Origin: Panorpa germanica
Taxonomy: Eukaryota; Arthropoda; Insecta; Mecoptera; Panorpidae
Reading direction: 5' to 3'
Assembly (NCBI GenBank): GCA_963678705.1
Contig: OY783206.1
Location: 22,393,807-22,457,806, forward strand
DNA: 64,000 nt
Shown in pieces: positions 12,611-24,039 of this stretch (positions are counted from its first letter, which is position 1; each line of letters starts with the position of its first letter). The notes beneath the pieces were generated by a model, which did not search any database, had not been told where the DNA came from, and saw only the letters and a program-made list of their open reading frames with translations. The position numbers were made by a program, and so were the translations under genes.

Positions 12611-12921
12611 ATTGAAAGACAATACGTCTACTGCAATTAATGCTGAGATGGATGCTGATTTCGGGGACTAAGTCCCATCATTTGCCACCGTGAAATTTTG
12701 TGCGGCTGAATTTAACGTGGTAGCGCCATCGCTTGAGATCCACAGGACCGATTTGACTAATTTATTGATTAAATGTTCGTAGTAGTCTAAATAAGATTTT
12801 TACGCAAAGAAACATAGAAAAATTTGCCCGGAAAAATCTGAAATTGAGGATGAGAATTTTGCTACTATGTGCGCAAAAGTCGTTTGACAGCTGATTGTCC
12901 AATTGAGAGTCAAAAATTGAT

Positions 12922-12926
12922 TCAGT
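12922..12926 (+). promoter_or_regulatory. Possible initiator TCAGT, gene A
   Basis: An arthropod-type initiator motif lies 139 bp before the ATG in a stretch conserved in unit B, where TCAGT sits at 16135-16139. No TATA box is evident. The motif is short, so this is only a candidate. Confidence 0.2.
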
Positions 12927-13060
12927 GTATTTGAACAAGACAACGTCTACCAGGCCTGCTAGGTTAGAAACAAAATTGCAATTTTGTTTCGAAAAATATT
13001 TTTCAAAATTTAAAAGTAATTTTTTTCAAATTAAAAATAAAATAAAAATAAAAATAAATC

Positions 13061-15138
13061 ATGTGTAATTATAGCACCTTAATGTTAATTTTACTTTCAA
13101 TAGCATCTGCTAAAAATTTGAAGGAATCGGAAGATAAGGAACCAACCGATGAGAAAGCTACCATGAATTGCGGATTAAATATGGATGAACCTTGCTGTAA
13201 GTTCAAATTAAATTCCGATGAATTAGAGGACCATTCAACTCATCCTGGAGGAACAGAAAAGTGCAAATGTTTGCCATATGAGGCAATAATAATCGAGTTC
13301 GACGATATGGACCGAAAGCACCACTATTCCATGCTCGCTACGGGACATATCATACCCGATGATTCGCGGCTGGAAATGACTTGTGGAAATAACGGAAATA
13401 GTCCATGTTGCCCAATTGATATTGGCGGGCCCGATTCGTGTAAATGTCGAAGAATTTCACATGTGATCAAAGAATTTCGTCACAAAGACACTGCCCACTA
13501 TTTCTGTTTCGAAGATCAAGGAGGAGTGGATGAAGAAACAACAGAAAATGAAGGAGAAGAAGAGGAACAAGAGGAACGAAATAAAAAAGGTAAAAACTTA
13601 TTAAAAGTGACTAAAGAAAGTTCAGATTTACCAATTATCTATTTAGTAATCTATATTTAGGTGACTCTCTCTCTCTCTCTGACCAAATTAGTTGTCAAAT
13701 TTTCTAGCGTTTAGCGTGGAAAATGTGCAAAATTTCATGCATGAAGACAAATTAGAAATCAATAAATAAAGATAATCAATCAAGTAGTATATTATATGGG
13801 TAATTAAAATATTTAGGTGTAAATCAAGAGCATAAATGTAAGACGCATATTCACAAAATCTCAAAGTTATAGGCAATAACAAAGTTTGATTGATTTTACA
13901 TGAAATTGTAATTCTGCATCATAATTGGTAAATCATGGGATCTTCATCGATCTGTTACATTTACTAAGAGTTAGGTTAGAAATCGCAAGCACTTTCTGTC
14001 TGTCTTTGGAACTTCCTTTACTTGTGTAGCATCGATTGAAGGAAGCAGCCTTGTCAGAGTCATCTCCATTGTAGTCCAATATTTAACATGTTAAAACTAA
14101 AATTAAAAAAAACATCTTTACCAGTGACATCGACATCCTAACACATATGGATGTATTAATAATAGAGCTTAGTATGATTCTTAGCTAAATCTAATGTTTC
14201 TTCACGTTGTTGCTCTTTAGAGACCGTACCACCAAAACATAAGCGTAATTGTAAAGTATTGGAAATTCCTGAACCTGATGATAGTAGTTCACGTCCAAAG
14301 GATTGTGGGGATGATGAAGTTTGCTGCCCAGAGAAACTAAATACGACATTTGGAGAAGTAGAGAACTATTGCGCGAATCCAGGCGGAACTGAAAAGTGCA
14401 GGTATATTTCATTTCATTATTGCGATATATTTTTTAAAACCAATGATATTTATTGTTAATCAATTATCACATCACTCAATAAATACGTAGTATGACAAAT
14501 AAAAGGTATCACAATAGATAGTACCAGTGATTTTTAGATAGTATCAACCTTCACGCGATATGTGTCAAAATTTCACGACATTTAGACCATTAGTTTCAGA
14601 GTTACAGGGATTTTAGTGACGCTACTTTTGTAATTATAAAAACAATGGAAGAATCTGAATTTCGTGTGTTAATATAGCTAAAATACAAAGTCTAAATAAA
14701 ACTTGTCAAGCCATAGTTTTGTGGTATTTTTTCCTATTAAAAATTAATTTTTCTTGCAGGTGCAAAATTAACCAAAAAATTGTTATTGGAATAGATCCCG
14801 AAAACAGATTGCATCACTACTGCATGAAATATCTCCCAACAAAGCCGGGAGAAGGCCACGAAGATGACACTTGTGGGGAGCATGGGAACGTCACATGCTG
14901 CCCAGAGCTTGTCGGCGGGTCCGCAGCATGTCGTTGTAAACAAGATGCACGAATAATTAAAAAAGTTTTTAGGACGTACACGCCTGATCCTGTATTCCAT
15001 TATTATTGCGAAGGACTAACAAATAGTACTTCATCAGGCCAGATATCAACCTCCTACACCTATAATACAGTCTTAGGCGTTGTGGTTCCAATATCTTTAT
15101 CCTATTTATCGCTGTATCTCATTCTAAAAGCAAATTAG
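13061..15138 (+). CDS. Cysteine-rich modular, probably GPI-anchored protein, copy A
   Basis: There are three exons: 13061-13589, 14221-14401 and 14760-15138. They encode 362 residues. Each intron is GT...AG and the phases join cleanly (the second junction gives Cys-Arg-Cys). An in-frame TAA six bases before the ATG fixes the start. Residues 1-17 form a signal peptide ending SIASA. Four cysteine modules follow, each built as C..CC....GG...CxC and then, about 16 residues on, HYxC. They alternate long (about 21-23 residues between CC and CxC) and short (9 residues). The two long-short pairs are joined by a Glu-rich linker at the exon 1/2 junction. The first module has HHYS instead of HHYC. N-glycosylation motifs NTT, NVT and NST are present. 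The tail ends in about 16 hydrophobic residues and Lys-Ala-Asn, as in GPI-anchored proteins. I do not recognise the family; a cell-surface or secreted role is inferred. Confidence 0.8.
13761..13770 (+). promoter_or_regulatory. Candidate intronic polyadenylation signal, gene A
   Basis: Overlapping AATAAA motifs in intron 1 lie about 170 bp after the exon 1 donor. The same motif in the same context is kept in copy B. Use of this site would give a short soluble protein with only the first module pair. Confidence 0.25.
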
Positions 15139-16134
15139 ATTCTATAGGTTAATCACATTAAAACATTCCCAAATATAATTAATCATCTTGTCATTTCATG
15201 AAACAGTAGTATCTTCCGTTTCCGAGATATTTACAAATGACTTTAAATGTCATTTGGAGCATAGGAACTAAGATATTTACAAAAATTCGATTTTTGTGAC
15301 CTTTGAAAATGAAGATTTGTGTATACGAGGTTCTATGAGATTTTTGACTTAACTTATAAAATGTCAGCTCAAAGTTAAATACAGGTCTTAGCTTATTATA
15401 TTTAATTCTTAGATTAAGGAGACCTTCGTGAAGTAGCAGAAAATGGAGAACTTTGTAAATTTGTTCTACGATAGTCAATAACTAATCAAAATATTAAATA
15501 AGGGTAGGTTTCACCCTTAGTAGGTTTTGTAGGTTTAAACTTTTTGAGAAATAATGAATTTAAAAAAATGGAAATCTCACGTGCAAGTTTGGGGATTCAT
15601 TAACTTGTGCATTTGATTGAAAATTTCATGTATGTATGTAATGTAGAAAATTATTATTTCAATTGAATATGGTTCAGAAAACATCGAGCTATCGATTAAA
15701 AAAATCGTCATTTATGTCAGTCGAGTTAGTGTTTCTGTAAAGATGTAAAAATTCGCTGTAACTGTTATTAAATTCTTCCGCTTGAAAGGCAATACGTCTA
15801 CTGCAATTAATGCTGGAAGCTGATTACAGAGACTAAGCCCCACCAATTGCTACCGTAAAATTTTGTGCAGCTGAATTCAACGGGGTCGTAAAATAAAAAT
15901 GAAATGCTGTTCATTGGTAAGCCCCATTATTTGAGAACGACAGGACCGGTTTGGCTAATTTTTTGATTAAATGTTCGTAATAGTCTGAATAAGATTTTTA
16001 GGAAAAGAAAAATAGAAAAATTTGCCCAGAAAATTGGAAAATTCTAAAATATTGGATGGGATTTTTACTACTATGACAGCTGATTGTCGAATTATGAATC
16101 TGGTAATTGCTGGTAATAGTGACGAAATATTGAA

Positions 16135-16139
16135 TCAGT
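16135..16139 (+). promoter_or_regulatory. Possible initiator TCAGT, gene B
   Basis: This is the counterpart of 12922-12926, 134 bp before the ATG of copy B, within conserved upstream sequence. It is a weak candidate. Confidence 0.2.
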
Positions 16140-16268
16140 TGTGTATTTGGACAGGACAATGTATATCGGGTATGCTAGTTTAGAAATAAAATTAGGATTT
16201 TGTTTCAGAAAATATATTTCAAAATTTATAAGTAATTTTTTATCAAAAAAAATAAATAAAAATAAATC

Positions 16269-18621
16269 ATGTGTAGTTATGGCACCGTCATGTTAATTTT
16301 ACTTTCAATAGCATCTGCTAAAAATTTGAAGGAATCAAAAGATTTGGAACCAACCGATGATAAAGCTGCGAAAGATTGCGGATTAAATCGGAATGAACCT
16401 TGCTGTAAGATTAAATTAGAAGACAGTAAACCAGAGGACCATTCAATTTATCCTGGAGGAACAGAAAAGTGCAAATGTATTCCATATGCGGCAATAATTA
16501 TCGAGTTCGACGATATGGACCGAAAGCACCACTATTCCATGCTAACTACGGGATTTATCAAACCGAATGATTCGCGGCTGGAAACGACTTGTGGAAATAA
16601 TGGAAACGGTTCATGTTGCCCAATCGATATTGGCGGGCCCGATTCGTGTAAATGTCGACTAACTTCATATGTGGTCAAAGAATTTCGTCACGAAGACATT
16701 GCCCACTATTTCTGCTTCGAAGGTCAAGGTGGAGTGGATGAAGAAACATCAACAAATGGAGAAGAAGAAGGGGAAGAAGATGAACGAAACAAAAAAGGTA
16801 AAAACTTATTAAATATTTAGGTGACTCTCTCTCTCTATCTCTGACCAAATTAGTTGTAACATTTGTAGCTTTACTAGAGCTGGCGTTGCCTGGAAAATGT
16901 GCAAAATTTCCTGGATGGAAAGAAATTAGACATTAATAAATAAAGATAATTCATCAAATTGTATATTACATGGCTAATTCATGTGCAAAGCGGAACCAGA
17001 AATAACGCGTCCTGTCGTACTATAAGCAAACCATGCGAGCTATACTAACATATTAATAATATGGATTTACACTAATAGAGTTTAGTTGGACTCTTAGCTA
17101 AATCTAATGTTTTTTTACTTTGTTGCTTTCTAGAAAGCGTACTTCCAAAAGATAAACGTAATTGTAAAGCATCAGAAATTTCTGCACCGTCTGATACTCC
17201 TTCAAGTTCAATGAATTGTGGAGAAAGAGAAGTTTGCTGCCCAGAGAAACTAAATACGACATTTGGAGGAGTGGAGAATTATTGCAAGAATCCAGGTGGA
17301 ACTCAAAGTTGCAGGTATACACTTAATTTTTTTCTGAATATTTATTTTTAGTGCATCAAATTTAAATAGTTATTAGCACTTTATTGTTTATAGATTTATT
17401 TATACATCTTTTTACAATAATTTTTTAATTACATAATTCTTTAATAAGTAATACTATCATTTCACTTTACATTTTATTTTTTAAAATAATTATTATTTCT
17501 TTATTAATTTCAATATTAATTTTGCTTGTATATCATTTTTATTTTTATTTATATGGGTTCATTAATTCTTATTGCAACAAGAATGGCACTACGATATAGC
17601 ACAGGAATCGCCGCCACTGCGATGTCTCTTTATTGCTTTCCTCGATTCTTCGAATTTTTTTGGTTGAAGGAGAACTGTACTTTGTTATTCTGCACTATTT
17701 TCCATTTGTCTTACAATTGTTTACTGTTAATTAAGTCTTCCAGTGCATAACTTTGTATTATTTTCTTTAATAATATCTATTTCTTTTTATTAGCAACTCC
17801 AGAAAATATAACTCTGGTCCGGAAATCGAACTCGAAGACACAGCAGTCTAATGTCAAGCATCAATGCTCTCTGCTATTGTGCCGTCAGACTTCATTTCGT
17901 TATTAGCATATATTTTTTTAACCAATGACATTAATTGTTTATCATTTTTCAAATCACTTAATAAGTACGTAGTATAATACATAAATGGTATCACAATTGA
18001 TTAGTACCAGTGATTTTTAGATAGTATTAACCTTCACATTATATGTGTCAAAATTTCACGACATTTAGACCATTACTTTCAGAGTTACAGGGATTTTAGT
18101 GACGCTACTTTTGTAATTATGAAAACAATGGAAGAATCTGAATTTCGGTTGTTGATTAAACTAAAATACCAAGTTTAAATAAAACATGTCAAGCCATAGC
18201 TTTGTGGTATTTTTTCCTATTAAGAATTAATTTTTCTTGCAGGTGCAAAATTAACCAAAAAATTGTTATTGGAATAGATCCCGAAAACAGATTGCATCAC
18301 TACTGCATGAAATATCTCCCAACAAAGCCGGGAGCAGGCCATGAAGATGATACATGTGGTGAGCATGGGAACGTCACATGCTGCCCAGAGCTTGTCGGCG
18401 GGTCCGCAGGATGTCGTTGTAAACAAGATGCACGAATAATTAAAAAAGTTTTTATGACGTCCAAAGATGATGCTGTATTCCATTATTATTGCGAAGGACT
18501 AACAAATAGTACTTCATCAGGCCAGATATCAACCTCCTACACCTATAATACAGTCTTAGGTGTTTTGGTTCCAATTTCTTTATCCTATTTATCGCTGTAT
18601 CTCATTTTAAAAGCAAATTAG
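16269..18621 (+). CDS. Cysteine-rich modular, probably GPI-anchored protein, copy B
   Basis: Exons are 16269-16797, 17134-17314 and 18243-18621. Their coding lengths and phases are identical to copy A (529, 181 and 379 bases; 362 residues). Signal peptide, four modules, acidic linker and hydrophobic tail are all kept, including the HHYS variant in module 1 and the extra cysteine before NPGG in module 3. Differences from A cluster in exon 1 and in the linker at the start of exon 2. Exon 3 differs at only a handful of residues, several of them just before the last HYYC. All cysteines are conserved and no frame is broken, so both copies are probably under selection. Intron 2 is 928 bp, against 358 bp in A, because of an insertion. 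The function is unknown. Confidence 0.8.
16935..16944 (+). promoter_or_regulatory. Candidate intronic polyadenylation signal, gene B
   Basis: Overlapping AATAAA motifs lie in intron 1 at the position matching that in copy A. Reading through the exon 1 donor here adds only a few residues before a stop. Confidence 0.25.
17330..17920. mobile_element. Insertion in intron 2 of copy B
   Basis: Copy A's intron 2 lacks this DNA; homology between the introns resumes at about 17915. The insert is AT-rich at its left and has a tRNA-like SINE segment at its right end. Exact ends and target duplication could not be fixed. Confidence 0.55.
17801..17892 (-). mobile_element. tRNA-derived SINE-like segment
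   Basis: Read on the minus strand it has an A-box-like 'TAGCAGAGAGCATTGATG' and a B-box-like 'GAGTTCGATTTCC', then 'GGACCAGAGTTATATTT'. A second copy lies at 28731-28799. Two dispersed copies with polymerase III boxes indicate a SINE rather than a tRNA gene. Confidence 0.5.
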
Positions 18622-18929
18622 ATTCTATAGGTTAATCACATTAAATCATTCCCAAATATAATTAATCATCTTGTCATTTCATGAAACAGTAGTATCTTCC
18701 GTTTCCGAGGTATTTATTAATAATTCTAATTGCTATTTGGAGCATCAAGAACCAAGATTTCAACAAAAATTCGATTTTTGTGACACTTTGACCTTTGAAA
18801 ATGAAGACTTGTGTACACGAGGTTCTATGAGATTTTTGACTTAACTTATAAAATGTCAGCTCAAAGTTTAATACAGGTCTTAGCTTATTATATTTAATTC
18901 TTAGATTAAGGAGACCTTCGTGAAGTAGC

Positions 18930-19345
18930 AAAGAATGGTGAACTTTGTAAATTTGTTATACGATAGTCAATAATTAATCAAAATATTAAATAAACTTTTA
19001 GGCAAATAATTAATTTAAAAAGATGAAAATTTCACGTACAAGTATATGGGAATTCATTAACTTGTGCATTTGATTGAAAATTTCATGTAAGTATGCAATG
19101 GAGAAAATTATTATTTCAATTGAATATGGTTCAGAAAACATCAAGCTTTCGATTAAAATAATAAAAATAGTATGTTTCCAAAGAAATAACAAAAATTGTC
19201 ATCAATTTTTATAAAAAATATCGCAATCATTCGTTATTTTTGCTGTTCAAAACACGATGTAAGATTTGGCAACGTCGCTTTTGCAGTTAGTCGCCGCATG
19301 ATTATCGGTGAATATTCGAAAGGCATTAAGTGTAAGTTTTCAGTT
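18930..19345 (+). repeat. Dispersed repeat downstream of gene B
   Basis: In reverse orientation it matches 52740-53100: 'ATACGATAGTCAATAATTAA', 'GAATATGGTTCAGAAAACAT' and 'GATTTGGCAACGTCGCTTTTG'. Part of the match also lies downstream of gene A (15450-15700), so the repeat predates or was carried by the gene duplication. Confidence 0.6.
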
Positions 19346-20364
19346 TCAGTTTTACTTTATATCTTTTAGTCAAGTGAATGTTTATACATTTTTAGTAATT
19401 ACACATCTGGTAATCTACAAATTTTAAAATTATATTTCATATGCCTGTGAAAAGTAATAAGTAATATAATATTGCTAAGGAAACTATTTACTTTACGATG
19501 GTACTATGATGTTCTTAACCTCTTGTTTAACTATAAATTATCGAGTCAATTGGTATTTAAAGGGCCCCTCAACTAGCCCTGTAACTAAGATTGAGTGTTT
19601 TATTTGCACAATAATCGCTGTGTGCATTTCTTTGGTCACTGTTAAATATACAACTCATAAACTACTATCAACGATATATTAATATTCAGATCTTATCAAT
19701 TTTAAATCCGATTGCAGCGATCTCTATCAAGATAAACCGCTAAAACTATTTTGAACTTTAAATGTCAATTGTTATATTCATTGACGTCCGCAGAATATTT
19801 TCCAGAAGGTAATATTTAAACAAATAATTTTATATACGTTTGGCATAAAAGTGTTGTCGGGATTTGGTGTGAAACGAAAATCATTTTTTTTTAAAAAGGT
19901 ATTAGCTTCCATTAATTTAATTTTTCCAACATACAAAAGTATTTTTAAACAAACATAACTAATTTCTACTAATCTAATACATATTTAGATTAAAAGAAAC
20001 CAGTAGTATCAGATTTGCTGTCCCATTTACCGACGTCACTGGATCTATTCATTATTTATGCAAATTTAGCTCTCCAACAGTTCCACATAGCTCGAAGGCG
20101 CGAAATTCAAATTAACATATGGTTTTTAAATAAAATTAAATATTTATTATTGAATTGGCAATTAAAAAGATATATAACGTTTTAATAAAATGCCGAGTTC
20201 AGGTTCGCACTGTTTGCATCAAACGCATTGGTTTTATTAAATAAATCTTGTTGGGAAATAGCGACGGCAGCACATTTGTATGATTGAAAGAAATAGGTAA
20301 TAGTAAATCTCTTTCCATACAATCATCTTGAAAATTTAAGTACCTATATATATTATTAATGTTC
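19346..20364. other. Gene-free stretch
   Basis: No coding signal and no recognisable element ends were seen. Confidence 0.4.
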
Positions 20365-20600
20365 TTTATAATGTAGAATTATATTGTAGAAAAAGTTTCA
20401 ATACTTTTTGCGTTAGTAAATTTTATAGATTTTGGCTGTTACACTTTGCATTTTTAACATACGAACCCTACACCGACACCGACGGTTGTTTTGTGATATA
20501 ACAATAGTAATTTTCTTGCGATTGTTCTGATAAGAATCATTCATTGATATGACAAATATTGTCGTGTAAAGAAAATTTCAGCAAGTGGTATTAGTTTTCA
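20365..20600 (+). repeat. Dispersed repeat, copy of the 37.2-kb family
   Basis: It has 'AGTTTCAATACT', 'ACGAACCCTACACCGACACCG', 'TTTGTGATATAACAATAGTA' and 'CAGCAAGTGGTATTAG'. It continues into sequence also shared with the 5.45-kb copy. Confidence 0.65.
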
Positions 20601-20629
20601 TTTATAAAATATATTGAAAGCCAGCTACA

Positions 20630-21730
20630 TTCGACGTTTCTCATGAACTGCATGAAAAGTTGATAGTCTATTTTAAAATCAATCAAAAACGATTATGGTT
20701 GGAGAGGTATGAAGCAGCAGAAACCATATTAAAAGCTAAATCGCATCAAAAAAGGACCACGGTGCAAATTTGGTAATATTCCAAAGATATTGTGTAATTT
20801 GAACTGATCAAAAGATTGGACAACTTTTGGAAAGTTATTGGAGCTTAAGGAGGTACAGGAGGTTAACGTAAATGATGAAAACGTTGTGAAATTTGAAGGG
20901 TCGATACAAATAGTTAAAATACATGCTGTCTCAAAATTTTAGAGACCTGGGATTCATAGTTTTCTCTTTATACATGATTAAAAATAGGCATTTTCCATAC
21001 AAATCATAATTTGTAGCTCAATTTCACCACATAATATAACTTTTAACTATAAAGAAATGGTGACACGGTTTTCAAAAACTAGGTGTATATAAAATATTCT
21101 TTTCTGTAACTATTGCGAAAATATTTAAATAAAACCTTTAAATAACAGTAAATGTAGGTTATAAGCCGGCAACGTTGCAAACACCAATTGAGCGGGAAAT
21201 TCAAAATCGAAATAAATATTATATAAAATATAACAATTTATTTGTCAAAGAACCAAATCACGCATGCGTCAACACACCTAAATTTGCAGCGTTGCAAAAT
21301 TTATTATTCCTTTTTCAAAATATTTAATTTGTATTTAAATTGAATTAATATAAATTTGATATTAATTATAGGTAATTTTTAATTTATTAAATTATTATAT
21401 GTACAAAAAAATCATTTTAACAACCAAAAAGCAGTTTAATAGGGAATTGAAGAATTCATTTTCAAAGGTACAGTCACAATATTTGCTCGTCCCTCATGTA
21501 CTTCGTATTTTGCATTTCGTATTACCGAGAGATAAACTTTTTGCATTGACGGTACGTCCTGTACCTCCTTAACTGGGAAGTGTATTGCATACCCCATATA
21601 GCGTTGACATTGCACCATTTATTGCTAAATTTGCAAAACTCTTTGAGTGGTCAAACCTTTACTAATCACAATGATCCGTAATTGCACTTGGTTCAGTTTT
21701 TAACTGACCACCGACAAGACCACAAGTATG
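20630..21730 (+). pseudogene. Decayed mariner transposase, split by a TTAA MITE
   Basis: Short peptides match the mariner family in order. 'KAKSHQKRTTVQIW' corresponds to the segment around HPKK..L.IWWD. 'VLHTPYSVDIAPF' after the MITE corresponds to the HPPYSPDLAPSDYH signature. Stops and deletions remove most of the catalytic domain, and the DYHLF part is lost. The MITE at 20845-21572 sits between the two blocks. Termini were not identified. The assignment rests on two short blocks and is moderate. Confidence 0.45.
20845..21572. mobile_element. TTAA-flanked MITE (piggyBac-like), copy 2
   Basis: The element 20849-21568 starts GGAGGTACAGGAGGT and ends ACGTCCTGTACCTCC, with TTAA on both sides. 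It is colinear with 11438-12180 and differs by substitutions and small deletions. A 60-codon open frame inside is not conserved in the sister copy. Confidence 0.8.
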
Positions 21731-22401
21731 AACCAAAAAAAAAGACGAAAAGACATCGAACAAAATGGAAAATAAATATTGTTTACAATTTATTCTTTGT
21801 GTTCAAAAATACGTTTTATTTTACACTACTAATCCGAAATTACTTTCGTGCCAACTTATAGATTTGTTCTCTACTTTTTTCCTATTTTTTATTTATTGAA
21901 CATTCTCAGCTTTATGAATGTTGGTCCCTTTCTTTCTTGAAACAGCTTCTCGCTTGCTCTTGTGTATCAATAATATTCAACTATACAATTACAAATTAAT
22001 AAGTGTTTCGAATATAATCTGAATAATTTCAATCAGTTCTATTCCATATCTTAATAAGAATTGTTGACTAAATTTATTATGCGGTCAATTTCATTACGAA
22101 CCTAACAATGTCATTTTGTGATAACATATTCGTATAAACATCAATTAAATTTAACTGTTCGTTAAGTTAACTGACGATTAATGTTTAATTTTTAATCATT
22201 GGATTATAATCGGAGTAATCACCGTTTAATACTCAATCTAACGCTTCGTTAATAATGCAATAATATTTAACGGAGGACGCTGTACAAAATTACATGGAGG
22301 ATAATTGGAATAAGTTAAGAAATGATTGTAAAACTGTGGGTCGCATCTTGTATTCAGGTTGTTGAAGTAGAATTTATAATATTCGGTTAGTAAAGAACAC
22401 T
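21731..22401. other. Gene-free stretch
   Basis: 'CCGAAATTACTTTCGTGCCAA' near 21835 recurs near 58807, so one short dispersed repeat is present. Nothing else is recognised. Confidence 0.35.
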
Positions 22402-22858
22402 CATTCCCAGTCACTGTTTTAATATTTAATTTATGTTTTATTTAATATTTAATCTAGATTTCACGTTTTCAGAATAAGCATTCCTTGTCACATTCGTGTT
22501 TTAATTTGAGTTTAGTTAATTTAGTTGATGCGCATGTGTCGTTAAATTTTGACAGTTCTACAGTTGGACAAAATTGAATGTGAAATGATTTAAATTGCTG
22601 TTTTTAATAACAATGAGTAATATAAATTGTTTTTAATTCCTTATTTTTGACAAATTGACATTGAATTTTTTTTAAAAATAAATCTTAGTGCATTTTAACA
22701 GATTGCACATTTTGGAGGTTATAATATAATATAGTTTTTCTTTATTTATATAGATTGAACGTAAATTTAGTTAATAATGGTGCACAGAATGGCTACGCAT
22801 ATTTCCATCTACTATACAATTTACATTAAAAACAAAATTAAAATAGTGAGCGGGAATG
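22402..22858. mobile_element. MITE with CATTCCC..TCACT inverted ends
   Basis: The left end CATTCCCAGTCACTGTTTTA and the right end, inverse CATTCCCGCTCACTATTTTA, pair as terminal inverted repeats around 457 bp of AT-rich DNA. A shorter relative lies at 54350-54564, and a single end at about 33207. Its superfamily is not clear. Confidence 0.6.
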
Positions 22859-23970
22859 ATACATAATACATTGGTTCCTAAATTTTATGCAACTGTGTAA
22901 TCATTTCCGAAAAAAATTAAGTGCATCTCTTAAAGAAGCGTGTCACTTTATCCAATGCATAAATTCGAAATATCGAGGTTCACCGCATCTGCCCGAACTG
23001 AATGAGAATGCCACTGTGTTGTTAGTGAGAAAACGCACGTGTATACGAGTAAGAGAACGTACAAGCACGAATGAAAAAAAACTGATTTAAAATTGGTTTT
23101 GAGCAACTGTGTTTCTAGGTCGCAGGGTATGCTTGGTTGCATGGTCTTGATGTTGACATCATGAGCAGAGATGTGCACAAATACTATTTAAAAGTATTTA
23201 AATACATACATAAATACAAATACCTCACAATACGACACAATAAAATCCCCTATTATGGTATTGTTAAAAAGTCACGAAACATGGCTCGACATGACTCGTT
23301 TTTTGTTTTCGTTGGAAACTTCGTTGCGCGACTAGTTTGCAATCAGTCGACTCGTGTGCAGACGACCTTAATGTGCTCTAATTTCCTTACACACCCTGTA
23401 TGTTTCCCCGTTCTCTTTCCTCCAATATCTGCTTTCTCTTTCTTCGTTACCTAATCTAAACTTTGCGATGTTTCCTTACTTTCCTGTCTTTTCAAATATT
23501 CCAATATCCTCCTCTCTTAACCTTTCTGTCTCTTCCACTGCTATCCCTCTTACTTCGGAGCACTCTGTCCTTTCCTCCTACCATTTATATATATATATAT
23601 ATATATTTATATACAACAAAATTAAAATCTATTCATTTTGTAATAATTGGCTGTTAAAGTAACAATTAACTGATGACTGACCCATTCATTATGTATATAT
23701 TATTGTTGTCTAACCGCTTGTTAAGTCGCGGATGTTGATCAGAATTACTTCATACGGGCGTCATCTTTATTCTCCAATACTTTACTAGTACTCAAATAAT
23801 TTCTTGTAGTCTGATTTTTTTTTTTAATTAAAAATTTTAAAATTTAATAATTTTTTAGCAATCGAGTAAAGTAACCGAAATTATTTATGTTTGTTTACTA
23901 CCTTTGTAATATTAATTAATTTATAGCTTCAATGTTAAATATTATAGATTAATAAGTGTTATAAAAGTTA
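22859..23970. other. Gene-free stretch with a pyrimidine-rich tract
   Basis: Bases 23390-23585 are strongly T+C rich and are followed by an (AT)n run at 23587-23608. Overlapping open frames there reflect composition. Confidence 0.4.
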
Positions 23971-24039
23971 TATAGTTCAAATTACGAGAGTTCGGCGGCG
24001 ACTCATACTTAAAACATGTTGTGGGGTATAAACTGCCGA

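Larger units (their letters stand above)
12239..15700 (+). repeat. Tandem duplication, unit A
   Basis: Unit A starts at 'GTCATTTATG' near 12239 and covers the upstream region, all three exons and the downstream flank of the first Cys-rich gene. It matches unit B (about 15709-19158) in order and orientation. The units differ mainly by insertions: 12285-12610 upstream here, a longer intron 1 here, and a longer intron 2 in B. Confidence 0.85.
15709..19158 (+). repeat. Tandem duplication, unit B
   Basis: This is the second copy of the unit, head to tail with unit A. Homology to A's downstream flank stops near 'CGATTAAAA' at about 19158, the point where A's flank passes into unit B. The boundary offset gives a unit of about 3.47 kb. 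Confidence 0.85.

Noticed and set aside
14191..18483. Minus-strand open frames at 14191, 14737, 17104 and 18220
   Set aside because: They are antisense shadows of exons 2 and 3 of the two Cys-rich genes.
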